From: Euzebyella marina
GTDB taxonomy: Bacteria; Bacteroidota; Bacteroidia; Flavobacteriales; Flavobacteriaceae
Reading direction: 5' to 3'
Assembly: GCF_014855515.1 (NCBI RefSeq)
Contig: NZ_JACYFK010000001.1
Coordinates: 1,426,001-1,490,000, forward strand
DNA: 64,000 nt
Shown here: piece by piece, positions 25,015 to 34,509 of the stretch
Numbering within the stretch: position 1 is the first letter of the stretch
Layout: every line of letters begins with the position of its first letter
Notes under the pieces: model-generated
The model's input: the letters and a program-made list of their open reading frames with translations, nothing else
Told to the model about the DNA's origin: nothing
The model's database searches: none
Made by a program: the position numbers and the translations under genes

Positions 25015-25659
25015 TTAGGATACTATCGCATAAACAACAAACCAAAAAATAAGGCCTGAGTAAGTTAAAAAATGTAATCCCCTGAGGCGAATAATATCAT
25101 AGACGAACAATGAGATCCACAAGATGAGCCATATGTTCGGAGCGACGACTGCAGCATCTGTTCCCGTGTTCATTCCTACCCTACTTAGCAAGGGCTCCAT
25201 CATTAAAAGAATAGCTACAAAAATCGCATGTTTATGTAGTTCAGGTCGGTCTCTCTTGACATATGCCAAACCAATCAACAAAATGAACACAGGAAAAAAT
25301 ATTCGATTGGCCTTACCAAAAAAAGGAAGTTCTGAGTAGGGTACATCAATAAAGTTTAAATAACCGATACTTATAATAACCAATACGGCTATGAAAAAGC
25401 CAATAATACCCAACCTTCTGTGGGCTTTTACGTTCAATTTTCGAATATGGTTCGTCTGAATTACCACGATGGTGTACCACGAGAACATCATCAAACCGTG
25501 AATTACATAGAGAGGGTTGCTGTTGCTTTCTTGACGAACATCGAATAGATAATTATCTGAAAAGGCTACGAGACCTAGTATCAGAATAATAACACTCAGA
25601 ACGAAAAAATAGTTTTTGGTGTAAAGGTTACTTCTTTTGGGCTTCTTAGTTTTTTTCAT
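25015..25659 (-). CDS. Six-helix membrane protein, unknown
   Basis: 214 aa with a basic N-terminus and about six hydrophobic segments. Conserved-looking His residues occur in VIHGLMMFSWY and HRRLGIIGF, and in LHKHAIF, a pattern reminiscent of small membrane proteins that bind haem or of DUF2306-like proteins. No enzyme motif is evident. Neighbours give no hint of role. Confidence 0.7.
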   Translation of the reverse strand: MKKTKKPKRSNLYTKNYFFVLSVIILILGLVAFSDNYLFDVRQESNSNPLYVIHGLMMFSWYTIVVIQTNHIRKLNVKAHRRLGIIGFFIAVLVIISIGYLNFIDVPYSELPFFGKANRIFFPVFILLIGLAYVKRDRPELHKHAIFVAILLMMEPLLSRVGMNTGTDAAVVAPNIWLILWISLFVYDIIRLRGLHFLTYSGLIFWFVVYAIVS

Positions 25660-25733
25660 GGCTATTTAATTTAGAACTACTACTGGTATCAAGGGTTATT
25701 TAAACCGTTTCCATCAATTATAGTCACAGGTTT

Positions 25734-26906
25734 TTACTTTGTTTTTCCGTTTTTCCAAACTTGACTGATTTTGCTTAGGTTTGAAATATCTTCTAGGGGA
25801 TTTTCATCTAACAACACAAAATCTGCCTTGCTGCCAACCGCTAGTATACCAATGGGTAAATCGAAAGCTTTTCTTGCATTTCCGGTGGCTGCTTTAAGGA
25901 TTTCAATGTTTGGGAGGCCTGCTTTTTCGTATAGCTGCAATTCTAGAAAGTAATCTTCTGCAAAATTCATTTGTCCCTCCTGGGCATCGGTGCCGGTAAC
26001 GATTAGTATGCCTTCTTCATAATATCTTTTGATGATTTCAGCCCTTTCGTCTGAATCGAGAAAATTTTTGTCAACCCAATCGAGCATAAAGGGTGGTAGG
26101 TTATCCATAGACTTTAAGGAAATTCCTCCCGTCGTCACAATGAATACGCCATTGTCTTTTAAGAGGCTAAAGTAGGCGTCGGAAACGGGCAATTCATCTT
26201 TAAAATCGATCATGTGAACAAAACCATCCGGCCGAAAAGGGGCTATTTTAGACATTTCTTCAACCGTAGTTGCATGAACAACTACTTTAAGTTCCTTTTT
26301 ATGGGCGTAATCAATAATCTCTTTGATTTGTTGGTACGTTAATGAGGGGCCTTGGTCATCCATAAAACCACGATTTTGATGAATTACCTTGATATAGTCA
26401 ACCCCGCTGGCGATTCGGTGATCTACCCAACTGGTAATAGAAATTGAATCATTGATGGTTTCCATATCCGGACTGAATTGGGTGGGGTGGCCATCAGGTA
26501 CGGTTGCAGCATGTCCGGCACCATAAAGCGATGAAAAACCAACCGAATCTTGAGAAACGGCTTTCCAATGTGTTTCTCTTTCTTCCAGGCCGGTATGCAT
26601 ATTTAATAAGGTTAAGATACCATACAGGTAACCCTTTTGTAAATCTTCTATTTGATTGGCGTGAACATGCGCATTGACCAACCCCGGTATCATAAATTTA
26701 CCGGTGCCCTTTATAACCGAATCACCCTCGATACTTTCAATTGAAATGGCGGCGATGCTGTCATCGTTGATTCCTACATTCATTACTCCCAAGTCTTCGT
26801 TACCGTTGAACAGATGAACATCTGAAATCACCAAGTCATAAACAATTGGCTTCGAGCAATTGTGAATCAGTGCTAACGTCAGTAAAATCAGGAGTTTTTT
26901 CATCAC
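25734..26906 (-). CDS. Exported amidohydrolase-family lipoprotein
   Basis: 390 aa with a lipoprotein signal (IHNCS, Cys16). Metal-dependent amidohydrolase motifs: PGLVNAHVHA (H-x-H), VVVHATT and FVHMID (two His), and VTGTDA (Asp). The Lys in DYIKVI may be the carboxylated bridging residue of the prolidase/imidazolonepropionase-like branch. Substrate unknown; peptide or cyclic amide hydrolysis in the periplasm is likely. Confidence 0.85.
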   Translation of the reverse strand: MMKKLLILLTLALIHNCSKPIVYDLVISDVHLFNGNEDLGVMNVGINDDSIAAISIESIEGDSVIKGTGKFMIPGLVNAHVHANQIEDLQKGYLYGILTLLNMHTGLEERETHWKAVSQDSVGFSSLYGAGHAATVPDGHPTQFSPDMETINDSISITSWVDHRIASGVDYIKVIHQNRGFMDDQGPSLTYQQIKEIIDYAHKKELKVVVHATTVEEMSKIAPFRPDGFVHMIDFKDELPVSDAYFSLLKDNGVFIVTTGGISLKSMDNLPPFMLDWVDKNFLDSDERAEIIKRYYEEGILIVTGTDAQEGQMNFAEDYFLELQLYEKAGLPNIEILKAATGNARKAFDLPIGILAVGSKADFVLLDENPLEDISNLSKISQVWKNGKTK

Positions 26907-27299
26907 ATCGGGTGTTTTTTAGTTTCCATAAATTCTCGAATGGCAGAGGTGGTATTCCTGTCCGAGAACTTTATTTTGTATTTGCTTCAAGCTAGACTAC
27001 TCATCATAGTGGGCATTTCTTTACAGAGTAAAAGGGGAACTACTTCTTAGAAAAGTTCAATAGCCTTTTGATTAATTTGAAAAAAGAGGCTATTCTTTTC
27101 ATTAAGCGTATCAACATACATGGCTTTAGACCACATTTGCTATGTCAAATTCGCGTCACTAATCTTGAGGGAAACAAACGTAAATACATCATCTGCCGAT
27201 AGTTATCTAAGGCTAGAACGCGTATTTTTAATCAAGGGGAAGAATTAATGCATTCAATTTAATAAAACTTTCCCTTTTAACCGCTCAACTCGACCGATT
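26907..27299 (+). other. Divergent intergenic region
   Basis: 393 bases between the divergent amidohydrolase and carboxylesterase genes. It must hold both promoters, but I see no clear TTG/TAnnTTTG pair, no terminator and no small gene with a family resemblance. Confidence 0.5.
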
Positions 27300-28835
27300 A
27301 TGAAGTATTTTCTATGGTGCCTTTGTCTTGCAATTATTTCTTGTACACAACCACCTGCCTCACCCACTATCGTTTCTACTGAAAAAGGTGAAGTCGAAGG
27401 GGCATTCAATATTGACTCTACCGTACGAATTTTTAAGGGAATTCCTTTTGCCGCACCTCCGGTCGGAGAACTGCGTTGGAAAGCTCCGCAACCGGCTGAA
27501 CCTTGGGAGGGCGTGCTGCCCACTAATAACTTTTCTGCGAGCCCCATACAGAACAAACCCGAACCTTTTTATTGCTGGAGCGAAGAGTTTATAGCCCAGC
27601 CAGAGCCTTTGAGCGAAGATTGCCTTTACTTGAATGTATGGTCAAGTGCCTCACCGAAAGAAAAGCAGCCCGTGTTTGTTTGGATCTATGGCGGAGGACT
27701 TTCAAGCGGTTCGGCCAATTGTGATATTTACGACGGCGAACAGATGGCCAGGCAGGGAGTGGTATTCGTAAGCCTGAACTATCGGGTAGGTGTTCTGGGC
27801 TTCATGGCACACCCCGAGTTGAGCGCGGAAGCTAAAAGTAATGTTTCGGGCAATTACGGTTTTCTAGATCAGATAGCGGCTCTTGAATGGGTGCGCGACA
27901 ATATAGAGGCTTTTGGGGGCGACCCAGATAATGTGACTATTGCCGGGCAGTCGGCAGGGGCCTTTAGCGTTAATACCCTCATGGCTTCCCCGCTTACCGA
28001 AGGGTTATTTCATAAAGCGATTTTACAGAGTGGCGGACTTCTTTCCAATCGACTACAGCAGAACCTGGAGCAGGCCGAACAGGCGGGTCTTCAGTTTATG
28101 CAGACCGCGGGAGCGAACTCCATTGAAGAACTACGTCAACTATCCGCCGAAAAGATACAGTCAGTCAGTAATGATTCGACCGTAGGTCGTTTCGGAGTTA
28201 CATTGGATGGACATGTGCTGCCGGCAGACCTTCGTACCGAGTTTGCTAACGGCAACTATCAACAAACTCCTATAATGGCCGGTTGGGTTACGGGCGATGG
28301 TTCATTTTTGGGGCAATCGAACCAAACGGTTGAGCAATACAAGACTGAGGCGGAAGAAGAATATGGGGCCGACGCCGAACGGTTTCTAGAGATTTTTCCG
28401 GCCAAAACGCAAGCAGAGGTACAGCGAATGAAATCGAAACTGACCCTATTGAATTTTGCGGGAATGACACCACATCTACTGGCCGGGTATAACCCTGACC
28501 CGACCTATGTGTACGAGTTTGCCCATGTTCCGGTCGACAAGCCGAATTTTCCGAACTATGGGGCCTTTCATACTTCTGAAGTACCTTTCGCACTGCATAC
28601 CCTACATATGTGGGACCGACCTTGGCGGGCGGTTGACCAAAAGGTAGAACAGCTGATGTCTAACTACTGGGTGAACTTCGCTAAAACGGGGAATCCCAAT
28701 AGTGAGGGACTTCCGCAATGGAATACCTATGATAAGACATCGGGGGCCATTTTAAAAATAGATAACACAACCGAAATGAAGCCTGAATACCTCAAAAAGG
28801 AGTTTGATTTTCTAGAGGCTCAATTAGTGCAGTAA
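27300..28835 (+). CDS. Type B carboxylesterase, lipoprotein
   Basis: 511 aa with a lipobox (IISC, Cys15). The family hallmarks appear in order: RIFKGIPFAAPPVGELRW, SEDCLYLNVW, the oxyanion motif YGGGLSSG, and the nucleophile in GQSAGAFSV at about Ser221. The His is in FHTSEVPF. It is a para-nitrobenzyl/carboxylesterase-type enzyme acting on ester substrates in the periplasm. Higher GC than its neighbours in places (27900-28500), which may signal transfer; this is an impression, not a measurement. Confidence 0.9.
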   Translation: MKYFLWCLCLAIISCTQPPASPTIVSTEKGEVEGAFNIDSTVRIFKGIPFAAPPVGELRWKAPQPAEPWEGVLPTNNFSASPIQNKPEPFYCWSEEFIAQPEPLSEDCLYLNVWSSASPKEKQPVFVWIYGGGLSSGSANCDIYDGEQMARQGVVFVSLNYRVGVLGFMAHPELSAEAKSNVSGNYGFLDQIAALEWVRDNIEAFGGDPDNVTIAGQSAGAFSVNTLMASPLTEGLFHKAILQSGGLLSNRLQQNLEQAEQAGLQFMQTAGANSIEELRQLSAEKIQSVSNDSTVGRFGVTLDGHVLPADLRTEFANGNYQQTPIMAGWVTGDGSFLGQSNQTVEQYKTEAEEEYGADAERFLEIFPAKTQAEVQRMKSKLTLLNFAGMTPHLLAGYNPDPTYVYEFAHVPVDKPNFPNYGAFHTSEVPFALHTLHMWDRPWRAVDQKVEQLMSNYWVNFAKTGNPNSEGLPQWNTYDKTSGAILKIDNTTEMKPEYLKKEFDFLEAQLVQ

Positions 28836-28873
28836 AATTAAATAGGGTAACGTATTACGGAAGCGTCACATCC

Positions 28874-30604
28874 TTATAATACAGAAGTTTCAATGGCAAT
28901 ATCGGCATGTTGCCAAGCCTCATCGAATATTTTTTTGGTGTCTTGTGCCTCTTTGGTTTTTTGTTGCGCCAACTGGCTTTGGTACAGCCCCATTAAAGAC
29001 CACCCATTCTGGTTCAATTTTTCTAAGTCCTTTTTAAAAACGGCTTCCGCCTGTTCAAATTTTCCCGCCTTTAGAAGTACGGCACCTAAATTTTGCCGGG
29101 GGGGTATGTGCCATGCCGAAGGCTCGTTATAAACTAACTGGTCTTCTATTTCTACGGCCTTGGTCAAATGTTCAATGGCTTTGTCATTATCTTTTTCGGC
29201 ACTGGCCAATTCGCCAGCTATAATTTCATAGGCCAAAGCTGCAATGGTTTGGCTATGGTCGAAACCGACGGCATAATTGGTTTTTAAAGTTTCGTTGTCG
29301 CGCAGAGAACCGATGAAACCCAATTCTTCCCTTGCCTCTTTTATATTGTTTTTTCGGATAAAGGCAATACCACGGGCATAGTGCCAAATGAGCTTTAAAT
29401 GGTGTATCTCGCCATTAGGGGCTGGCATAGTTAGAATATCGTTCCATTTTCCGAAGCGTACGTATGCCAATAACGGGGTAGAGGCAAAGTGCTGAAGAAA
29501 GTGAAGCTCATTCATTTCACCTACGGGTACTTTTTCAGCGGTCTTTTTAGCGGCTTCCAACGCCAATTCACTATTGCCCAAAAGACTGGCCGATGACCAC
29601 AGAAAATGAATGTTATGAGGGTAGTAGGCCAACGGATACATACCTTGCGCATAACATTGCGAAATATAATCCTCATCGGCAAGAATGGCCTTTTTATTGA
29701 CCTCGACGGCATCGGAGTAGCGGCCCACCCTGATATAGATGTGCGAAGGCATATGCACAATGTGGCCAGCTGAGGGCATGAGACTGCCCAAAATATCGGC
29801 ACTGGTAACCCCTAATTCAGGTCGGGGCAATTCTACCATATGAATATAATAATGATGTGCCCCAGGATGTTTTGGGTCGATTTCAATTGCTTTTTCAAGA
29901 TGCGTTTTTGCTTTCGATATATTAGGGGAAGGATTTCCATCTTTATCCCAATAATTCCAAGGTACCGTGTTCATAACCGATTCGGCATAAAGCGTAAGAA
30001 CCGTAGGGTCATCTGGGTACTTGAGGGCTACCCCCTCCATTGCCGTCATGTAGGCCTGATTAAGGTCATCGATGGATAGGGTGGTGTCGGCACTGTATCG
30101 AGAGGAAAGGGCCTGAATCAATAATTTTTCTTTTTTTGAGGCCTTCGGTAGTCTTTCAATCGCCTTTTGAGTGGCCTCAAAGGCATTTTTCATCCGTTCT
30201 TGATCGGGTAATGGGTCATTAATGTTGGGCCCTAAAGCATAGGCCTGCCCCCAGTATGACATTGCAGATTCAGGGTCTAATCGCGATGCTTCCAAAAATG
30301 AACGATGGGCTTCGGCGTGATTAAAGGCATAGGCCAGTCTCAAACCTTGGTCAAAGAAAAGCTGGGCACTATCCACTCTTGTTGAAACTGGGTATTTAAA
30401 GTCCCCCAATCCAGAAAACAGAGGAGCAATCTGTTGGGTGGTATCGATATCGGTCAACAAGAACTTGGCAACTGTACAGCCTATATAATTGGTAGAAGCC
30501 AATTGTTTTTCGCTCTGAGGTGAGCGGTCAAAATACTTATGGTACAAGAGGGCGCATATCACAAGCCCCAAGATTAAAACGATACGAAACTCTTTGCGAT
30601 TCAT
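28874..30604 (-). CDS. Membrane-anchored TPR protein
   Basis: 576 aa from the ATG at 30604, preferred over a TTG at 30628. A single N-terminal membrane anchor (IVLILGLVICALLY) is followed by many TPR-like helices, with phrases such as AEAHRSFLEASRLDPESAMSYW and HLEKAIEIDPKHPGAHHYY, and further TPRs at the C-terminus. No catalytic domain is visible. Proteins of this type are common in Bacteroidota and probably serve as periplasmic scaffolds. Confidence 0.8.
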   Translation of the reverse strand: MNRKEFRIVLILGLVICALLYHKYFDRSPQSEKQLASTNYIGCTVAKFLLTDIDTTQQIAPLFSGLGDFKYPVSTRVDSAQLFFDQGLRLAYAFNHAEAHRSFLEASRLDPESAMSYWGQAYALGPNINDPLPDQERMKNAFEATQKAIERLPKASKKEKLLIQALSSRYSADTTLSIDDLNQAYMTAMEGVALKYPDDPTVLTLYAESVMNTVPWNYWDKDGNPSPNISKAKTHLEKAIEIDPKHPGAHHYYIHMVELPRPELGVTSADILGSLMPSAGHIVHMPSHIYIRVGRYSDAVEVNKKAILADEDYISQCYAQGMYPLAYYPHNIHFLWSSASLLGNSELALEAAKKTAEKVPVGEMNELHFLQHFASTPLLAYVRFGKWNDILTMPAPNGEIHHLKLIWHYARGIAFIRKNNIKEAREELGFIGSLRDNETLKTNYAVGFDHSQTIAALAYEIIAGELASAEKDNDKAIEHLTKAVEIEDQLVYNEPSAWHIPPRQNLGAVLLKAGKFEQAEAVFKKDLEKLNQNGWSLMGLYQSQLAQQKTKEAQDTKKIFDEAWQHADIAIETSVL

Positions 30605-30721
30605 ATGGTAGCCTTTAGAACGGTTCAATTATCAATATAAAAAGGGGGAAGAAGAGAAAGGACTTGAATTTAGTTTGAAATTACAAAATTCATTTTAAAT
30701 AATCTTCTGATAACGTGATGG

Positions 30722-32107
30722 TTAATCTGATGTGCCCGGAATTTTGAAACTTGCCTTTGGGTCGTCAACAATCAAAACCCAATCGTGACCTTGCCCTTGA
30801 GTAGGGGCACTTATAGATATGGGTTGCTGTTTTGTTAGCTTTTCACCTTTAAAACTGAGCCCTGTTCTAGGGTCGTACCACCATGTAACCCATTGGTTAG
30901 ATATAAGCGAATCGAGATTGAGCTCGCAGGATCCTCCTGTGGGTAGGTAGACCATGGCATAACGGCCACCAATATCTCGAGTAGCGATTTTGTAATGCTC
31001 GTTGTCTTCTTGATGGCCGACAATGATAGTTTGGTCCGGTATTCGGCTCAAAAAAGGGCGTGACAACATTAAATGTTTGAGATGCTTTACCTGATTCGCC
31101 ATGGGCAGGTTTAAAGCTGCTGGCCAAGGCCGCAAGGGTTGGTTGACGGGTTCGCGGTCAGGAAGGTACATTTGCCACACATCATGGCAGCCGTACGTTT
31201 GCCCAAAGGCTCCTGCAAAAACGTTCCAGTACATAATTCTCCTGATGTCTTCAGGTAGGCTATGCCCCAGTTCTTTGGCATTAAAACAATTGGGGTGGTC
31301 TTCGTAAAGAGGTTCCGCATCGATAACTGGCTTGGTCGGTGTAAGGGCATAATCGTGGGCAATATGGTTATAGGTGCCTTGGTTGGCACAATGCCCCGTT
31401 TGATGCATATTGAAATCGAGCCACTTTTGATTATGGAACCATGTGGAAGAACCACCACCTTCTTTGGGTTGCGGGTGAAAGCTCATTAGAGTTCGTTCAT
31501 AGCCTCCGGCTGCTTGGGCAATGCCCTCGGCAAGCTGGTTCCAAATGGCGATATCGGTTGTGTCTTCCCTTGGGTTTCGGTCCCCTCCGATAACCCAAAT
31601 AATGTGGTCTTCATCTTTGTAGCGTTTGCCAATCCATTGACCGAATGCATAAGCCTTCTGAGGATTAAAAATAACGGGACCTGTACCCCAACTTTTTAGG
31701 TTCACCTTATCGCCCCAGGTAGGCAAAAGGGCGATGTAAAGACCCAGTTCTTTGGCTCGCCGAATAACGTAATCAACATGTTCGAAATAGGCCTCATTGG
31801 GTTGGTCAGGGTCGTTCTCTATCAATGGCTTTTCTCCGTAAGAGTTAGGAGTATTGAGTCCGTCAAGTTCGGCCAATGCCACTGCCTGAATTACATTGAA
31901 TCCCTGTTCTGCGCGCTTTTTAAGATAAAGTTCTGCTTCCTCGCGGTTACAGCGATGTAAGAGTTCCCAAGCGGTATCGGCCATCCAAAAGAAAGGCTCG
32001 CCATTTTCCGTCACTAAAAAGCGCCCATTTTCGCTCACCTGTAATCGCTGGCCTTCAACAACTCCTGCCGTGAATACAAAGACGCAGATAAATAAGTATT
32101 TGAACAT
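30722..32107 (-). CDS. DUF4038 glycoside hydrolase (GH140-like)
   Basis: 461 aa with a signal peptide (about 1-19). The DUF4038 barrel starts with FLVTENGEPFFWMADTAWEL and has a GGDRNP motif at about residue 172 and an Asp-Ala-Glu motif (DAEPLYE) near 267, which fit the acid/base and nucleophile region of the family. A C-terminal domain of DUF5605/collagen-binding type (about 370-455) follows. Characterised relatives include apiosidases acting on pectic rhamnogalacturonan II; the substrate here is open. Confidence 0.85.
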   Translation of the reverse strand: MFKYLFICVFVFTAGVVEGQRLQVSENGRFLVTENGEPFFWMADTAWELLHRCNREEAELYLKKRAEQGFNVIQAVALAELDGLNTPNSYGEKPLIENDPDQPNEAYFEHVDYVIRRAKELGLYIALLPTWGDKVNLKSWGTGPVIFNPQKAYAFGQWIGKRYKDEDHIIWVIGGDRNPREDTTDIAIWNQLAEGIAQAAGGYERTLMSFHPQPKEGGGSSTWFHNQKWLDFNMHQTGHCANQGTYNHIAHDYALTPTKPVIDAEPLYEDHPNCFNAKELGHSLPEDIRRIMYWNVFAGAFGQTYGCHDVWQMYLPDREPVNQPLRPWPAALNLPMANQVKHLKHLMLSRPFLSRIPDQTIIVGHQEDNEHYKIATRDIGGRYAMVYLPTGGSCELNLDSLISNQWVTWWYDPRTGLSFKGEKLTKQQPISISAPTQGQGHDWVLIVDDPKASFKIPGTSD

Positions 32108-32460
32108 GGCTTTCCGTTTAGTCTTCTAGAGATCTAGCAAAGGTTGAAAAGGCCTTTGGGTAAATCGACATTTCATTGATTATGGCAATTACAAGTTACG
32201 GAAGAATTTGATAGTATGGCATGAATAAATTGCACTCGAAGCAATTGAAATCGAGGTATAAACGGTTTTTTATAAAGCATCACTTAGATAAAATGAAAAT
32301 TTTACAAGTTATTCGATTATAGGTAAATAATCATTTTCAAACGTTTACAAACGAAAGTAATTATTTTTAATCCGAGTACGATTAACTCGGTGGTCTAAGT
32401 TTGCAGTGTCGGGTTGGGAAAGCTCGATAGTATGAACTGTTAAACATTAAATTAAATCGT
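32108..32460 (+). promoter_or_regulatory. ssb upstream region with inverted repeat and -7 box
   Basis: 353 bases between the divergent glycosidase and ssb genes. CCGAGT (32372-32377) and ACTCGG (32385-32390) form a perfect 6-base inverted repeat, and TAAGTTTG at 32396-32403 is a -7 box just downstream, so the repeat overlaps the -33 region. A -33 TTG is missing, suggesting that activity depends on a regulator or alternative sigma factor. The rest is AT-rich with no gene. Confidence 0.5.
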
Positions 32461-32793
32461 ATGAACGCCTTAAAAAACAAAGTACAGTTGATTGGAAATT
32501 TAGGTCAAGACCCTGAAATCGTAACGCTCGAAAATGGCAATAAACTTGCTAAATTTTCTATTGCAACGAGCGACACCTACAAAAATGCCATGGGAGAAAA
32601 AGTAGAAGATACCCAATGGCATCAGATTGTAGCCTGGGGAAAGACCGCTGATATTGTAGAAAACTATCTTTCAAAAGGGAAACAAGTAGCCGTTGAAGGC
32701 AAATTAACCCATCGGTCATATGAGACCAAAGACGGCGAAAAAAGATATATCACAGAAGTGAGATGCAACGAACTTTTGATGTTGGGTAAATAA
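32461..32793 (+). CDS. ssb: Short single-stranded DNA-binding protein
   Basis: 110 aa. An OB-fold covers almost the whole protein: LIGNLGQDPEI at the N-terminus, KFSIATSDTY in the middle, WHQIVAWGKTADIVENYL and a closing EVRCNELLMLGK. It lacks the flexible linker and acidic C-terminal tip (DDDxPF type) of replicative Ssb, so it cannot make the usual partner contacts. A second full-length ssb is expected elsewhere. The next gene is convergent across a strong terminator. Confidence 0.92.
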   Translation: MNALKNKVQLIGNLGQDPEIVTLENGNKLAKFSIATSDTYKNAMGEKVEDTQWHQIVAWGKTADIVENYLSKGKQVAVEGKLTHRSYETKDGEKRYITEVRCNELLMLGK

Positions 32794-32811
32794 GATAATT
32801 AAAAACTTGCT

Positions 32812-32845
32812 AAAAAGGCCACCGCACAAGCGGGGGCCTTTTTAT
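32812..32845 (+). terminator. Bidirectional terminator between ssb and the pigment cluster
   Basis: AAAAAGGCCaCCGC and GCGGgGGCCTTTTT form a strong GC-rich hairpin with an ACAA loop, with A- and T-runs on the two sides. It should terminate both ssb and the long minus-strand pigment operon. Confidence 0.85.
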
Positions 32846-32851
32846 TGCAGA

Positions 32852-34501
32852 TTACTTTTTTAATTTACGAATGTATTTTTGAAGCATTTCCTTATCGGGT
32901 ACTGTGGTAACCTCTTTGGTCATTGCCTCTTCAAACGCTCGTAGGGCCAACAGGTCATATCCTTTTTCATAATAGTAGCTGCCGACCACATAATGGGCTT
33001 CCCAAAAATCAGGATTCAAATCGATTAGTTGGGTCAGTTTTTTTCTCTCAATCTTTTCTTCATTTTTGATTGCTTCTAAAATATTCGCTCTTAACCTCCG
33101 ATATCGATTGTAGTGCTCGAAGGCCAATGAATTTACAAATGGATCTTCGTCGATGTTTGCCGATGGATGGCTTACGGTTGCGGGTGTTTCGCCCGTACCC
33201 GTTTTTTGAAAGACCTCGTTAAGGTCATAAGCTACGAACTCACCTAGCTGAAAAGGGTTACTAGAAACCCAAACTTTCAAATCGTGCGGTTGAAAAACGA
33301 TTCCGTGGTGGGCGAGAAGCTGGTTGAGTGCCTTTTCGTTGCCATAACCTATTTTTTTATCATCAAGGCCTTCTCTGTTTCGAAGCACCTCGACCGCCCG
33401 TTCAGGATTCATTTTCTGGGTCTCGCCTAACAGTTCTTCCATCCGTTCATAGCGATACTTCGAGTGGCTTTCAAAAATATGCTTTTGGTTCTGTTTGTCT
33501 TTGGCATAGGCCACAGATTGAAAGTGGTTCGAGCAAATGAGTTGGTTACTATTATCTACTTCGTACACTCCAAAATTCTTTGGCGACACTTCTATCAAAA
33601 CGGCCTTTTCGTCTTTGGCACTGCCAACGAATATCGATTCAGAAACGAATACTTCCCTTTTTTTGGCAATGGCAACGGCTTCCTCAATGTTCGAAGCATG
33701 CTGCAATATTTCTCGTGTCACCAACGAAATGGGAGTTTTTGCTACCAAAGGAAATTGCGATTTACCTGCATTAATAGTCACGGTAAGCCCTTGGTCGTTC
33801 ATGCCCGATACGACCCCGATCATACCTCCCCAAGTAACAGACATGAACTTGTACCCGTCATCCGGAGCGATAAAAGCAATAATCTTGTTTTTGGCAAATT
33901 CATCCCCTGCATAAAAATCAAAATTTCGGCCAATGATGAGGTTGCCATCGGCAGAATGCTCGCCCCATGTGGCGAATGAGGTGCAGCCCACCAAAGCTAA
34001 ATCTTGTAATGCGTGACCTATATCGTGGGCACCATGAAAGTACATCACCCGGTGATAGGGGGTGGCAATGTGGTCAAAATCATGAGAGGCATACTGCGAT
34101 ACGCCGTATAACTCCGCCTTGTACTGCTCATCTACATGAAGGTACATTTTTCGATTGAACCACGCCAAGAACTTTCTCAGAAGGTTTTGTTTGCTCTTTG
34201 AGGGTACCAGCTCATCAATCTTTTTTACGAATACCTCTTCTTGATGGTTAAAGAGTTCTTGGGTGAGTTTTCCGGTTTTAAGACCGAGTTCGTAGGCATT
34301 GCCACTTACATAAAGTTCCCAAAGGCCCTGACGGTTCTTTGCCAAAAAGTTGTCACCAATGGTATAGACAGAATCGTTTACAGTTACTCTTTCAGAAACC
34401 TGAACTTCGTAGGTGCTTACATCCGGTAGGTCTTTTAACGATTTTTTGACTCCGCATGAAATAAAAAGGAATAATAGGGGAATGTAAAAAAGCTTTTTCA
34501 A
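32852..34501 (-). CDS. C45-type Ntn hydrolase lipoprotein with TPR tail
   Basis: 549 aa lipoprotein (FISC lipobox, Cys16). The N-terminal nucleophile core has the pattern VGCTSFATWG with Cys173 as the probable self-processing residue, then GRNFDF and MSVTWGGMIGVVSGMNDQG, as in the acyl-CoA:6-APA acyltransferase (C45)/choloylglycine hydrolase group. Residues after about 480 form TPR-like helices. It is the last gene of the flexirubin cluster; a role in transferring or removing the acyl chain outside the cytoplasm is inferred, not shown. Confidence 0.85.
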   Translation of the reverse strand: MKKLFYIPLLFLFISCGVKKSLKDLPDVSTYEVQVSERVTVNDSVYTIGDNFLAKNRQGLWELYVSGNAYELGLKTGKLTQELFNHQEEVFVKKIDELVPSKSKQNLLRKFLAWFNRKMYLHVDEQYKAELYGVSQYASHDFDHIATPYHRVMYFHGAHDIGHALQDLALVGCTSFATWGEHSADGNLIIGRNFDFYAGDEFAKNKIIAFIAPDDGYKFMSVTWGGMIGVVSGMNDQGLTVTINAGKSQFPLVAKTPISLVTREILQHASNIEEAVAIAKKREVFVSESIFVGSAKDEKAVLIEVSPKNFGVYEVDNSNQLICSNHFQSVAYAKDKQNQKHIFESHSKYRYERMEELLGETQKMNPERAVEVLRNREGLDDKKIGYGNEKALNQLLAHHGIVFQPHDLKVWVSSNPFQLGEFVAYDLNEVFQKTGTGETPATVSHPSANIDEDPFVNSLAFEHYNRYRRLRANILEAIKNEEKIERKKLTQLIDLNPDFWEAHYVVGSYYYEKGYDLLALRAFEEAMTKEVTTVPDKEMLQKYIRKLKK

Positions 34502-34509
34502 ATTGGGTC

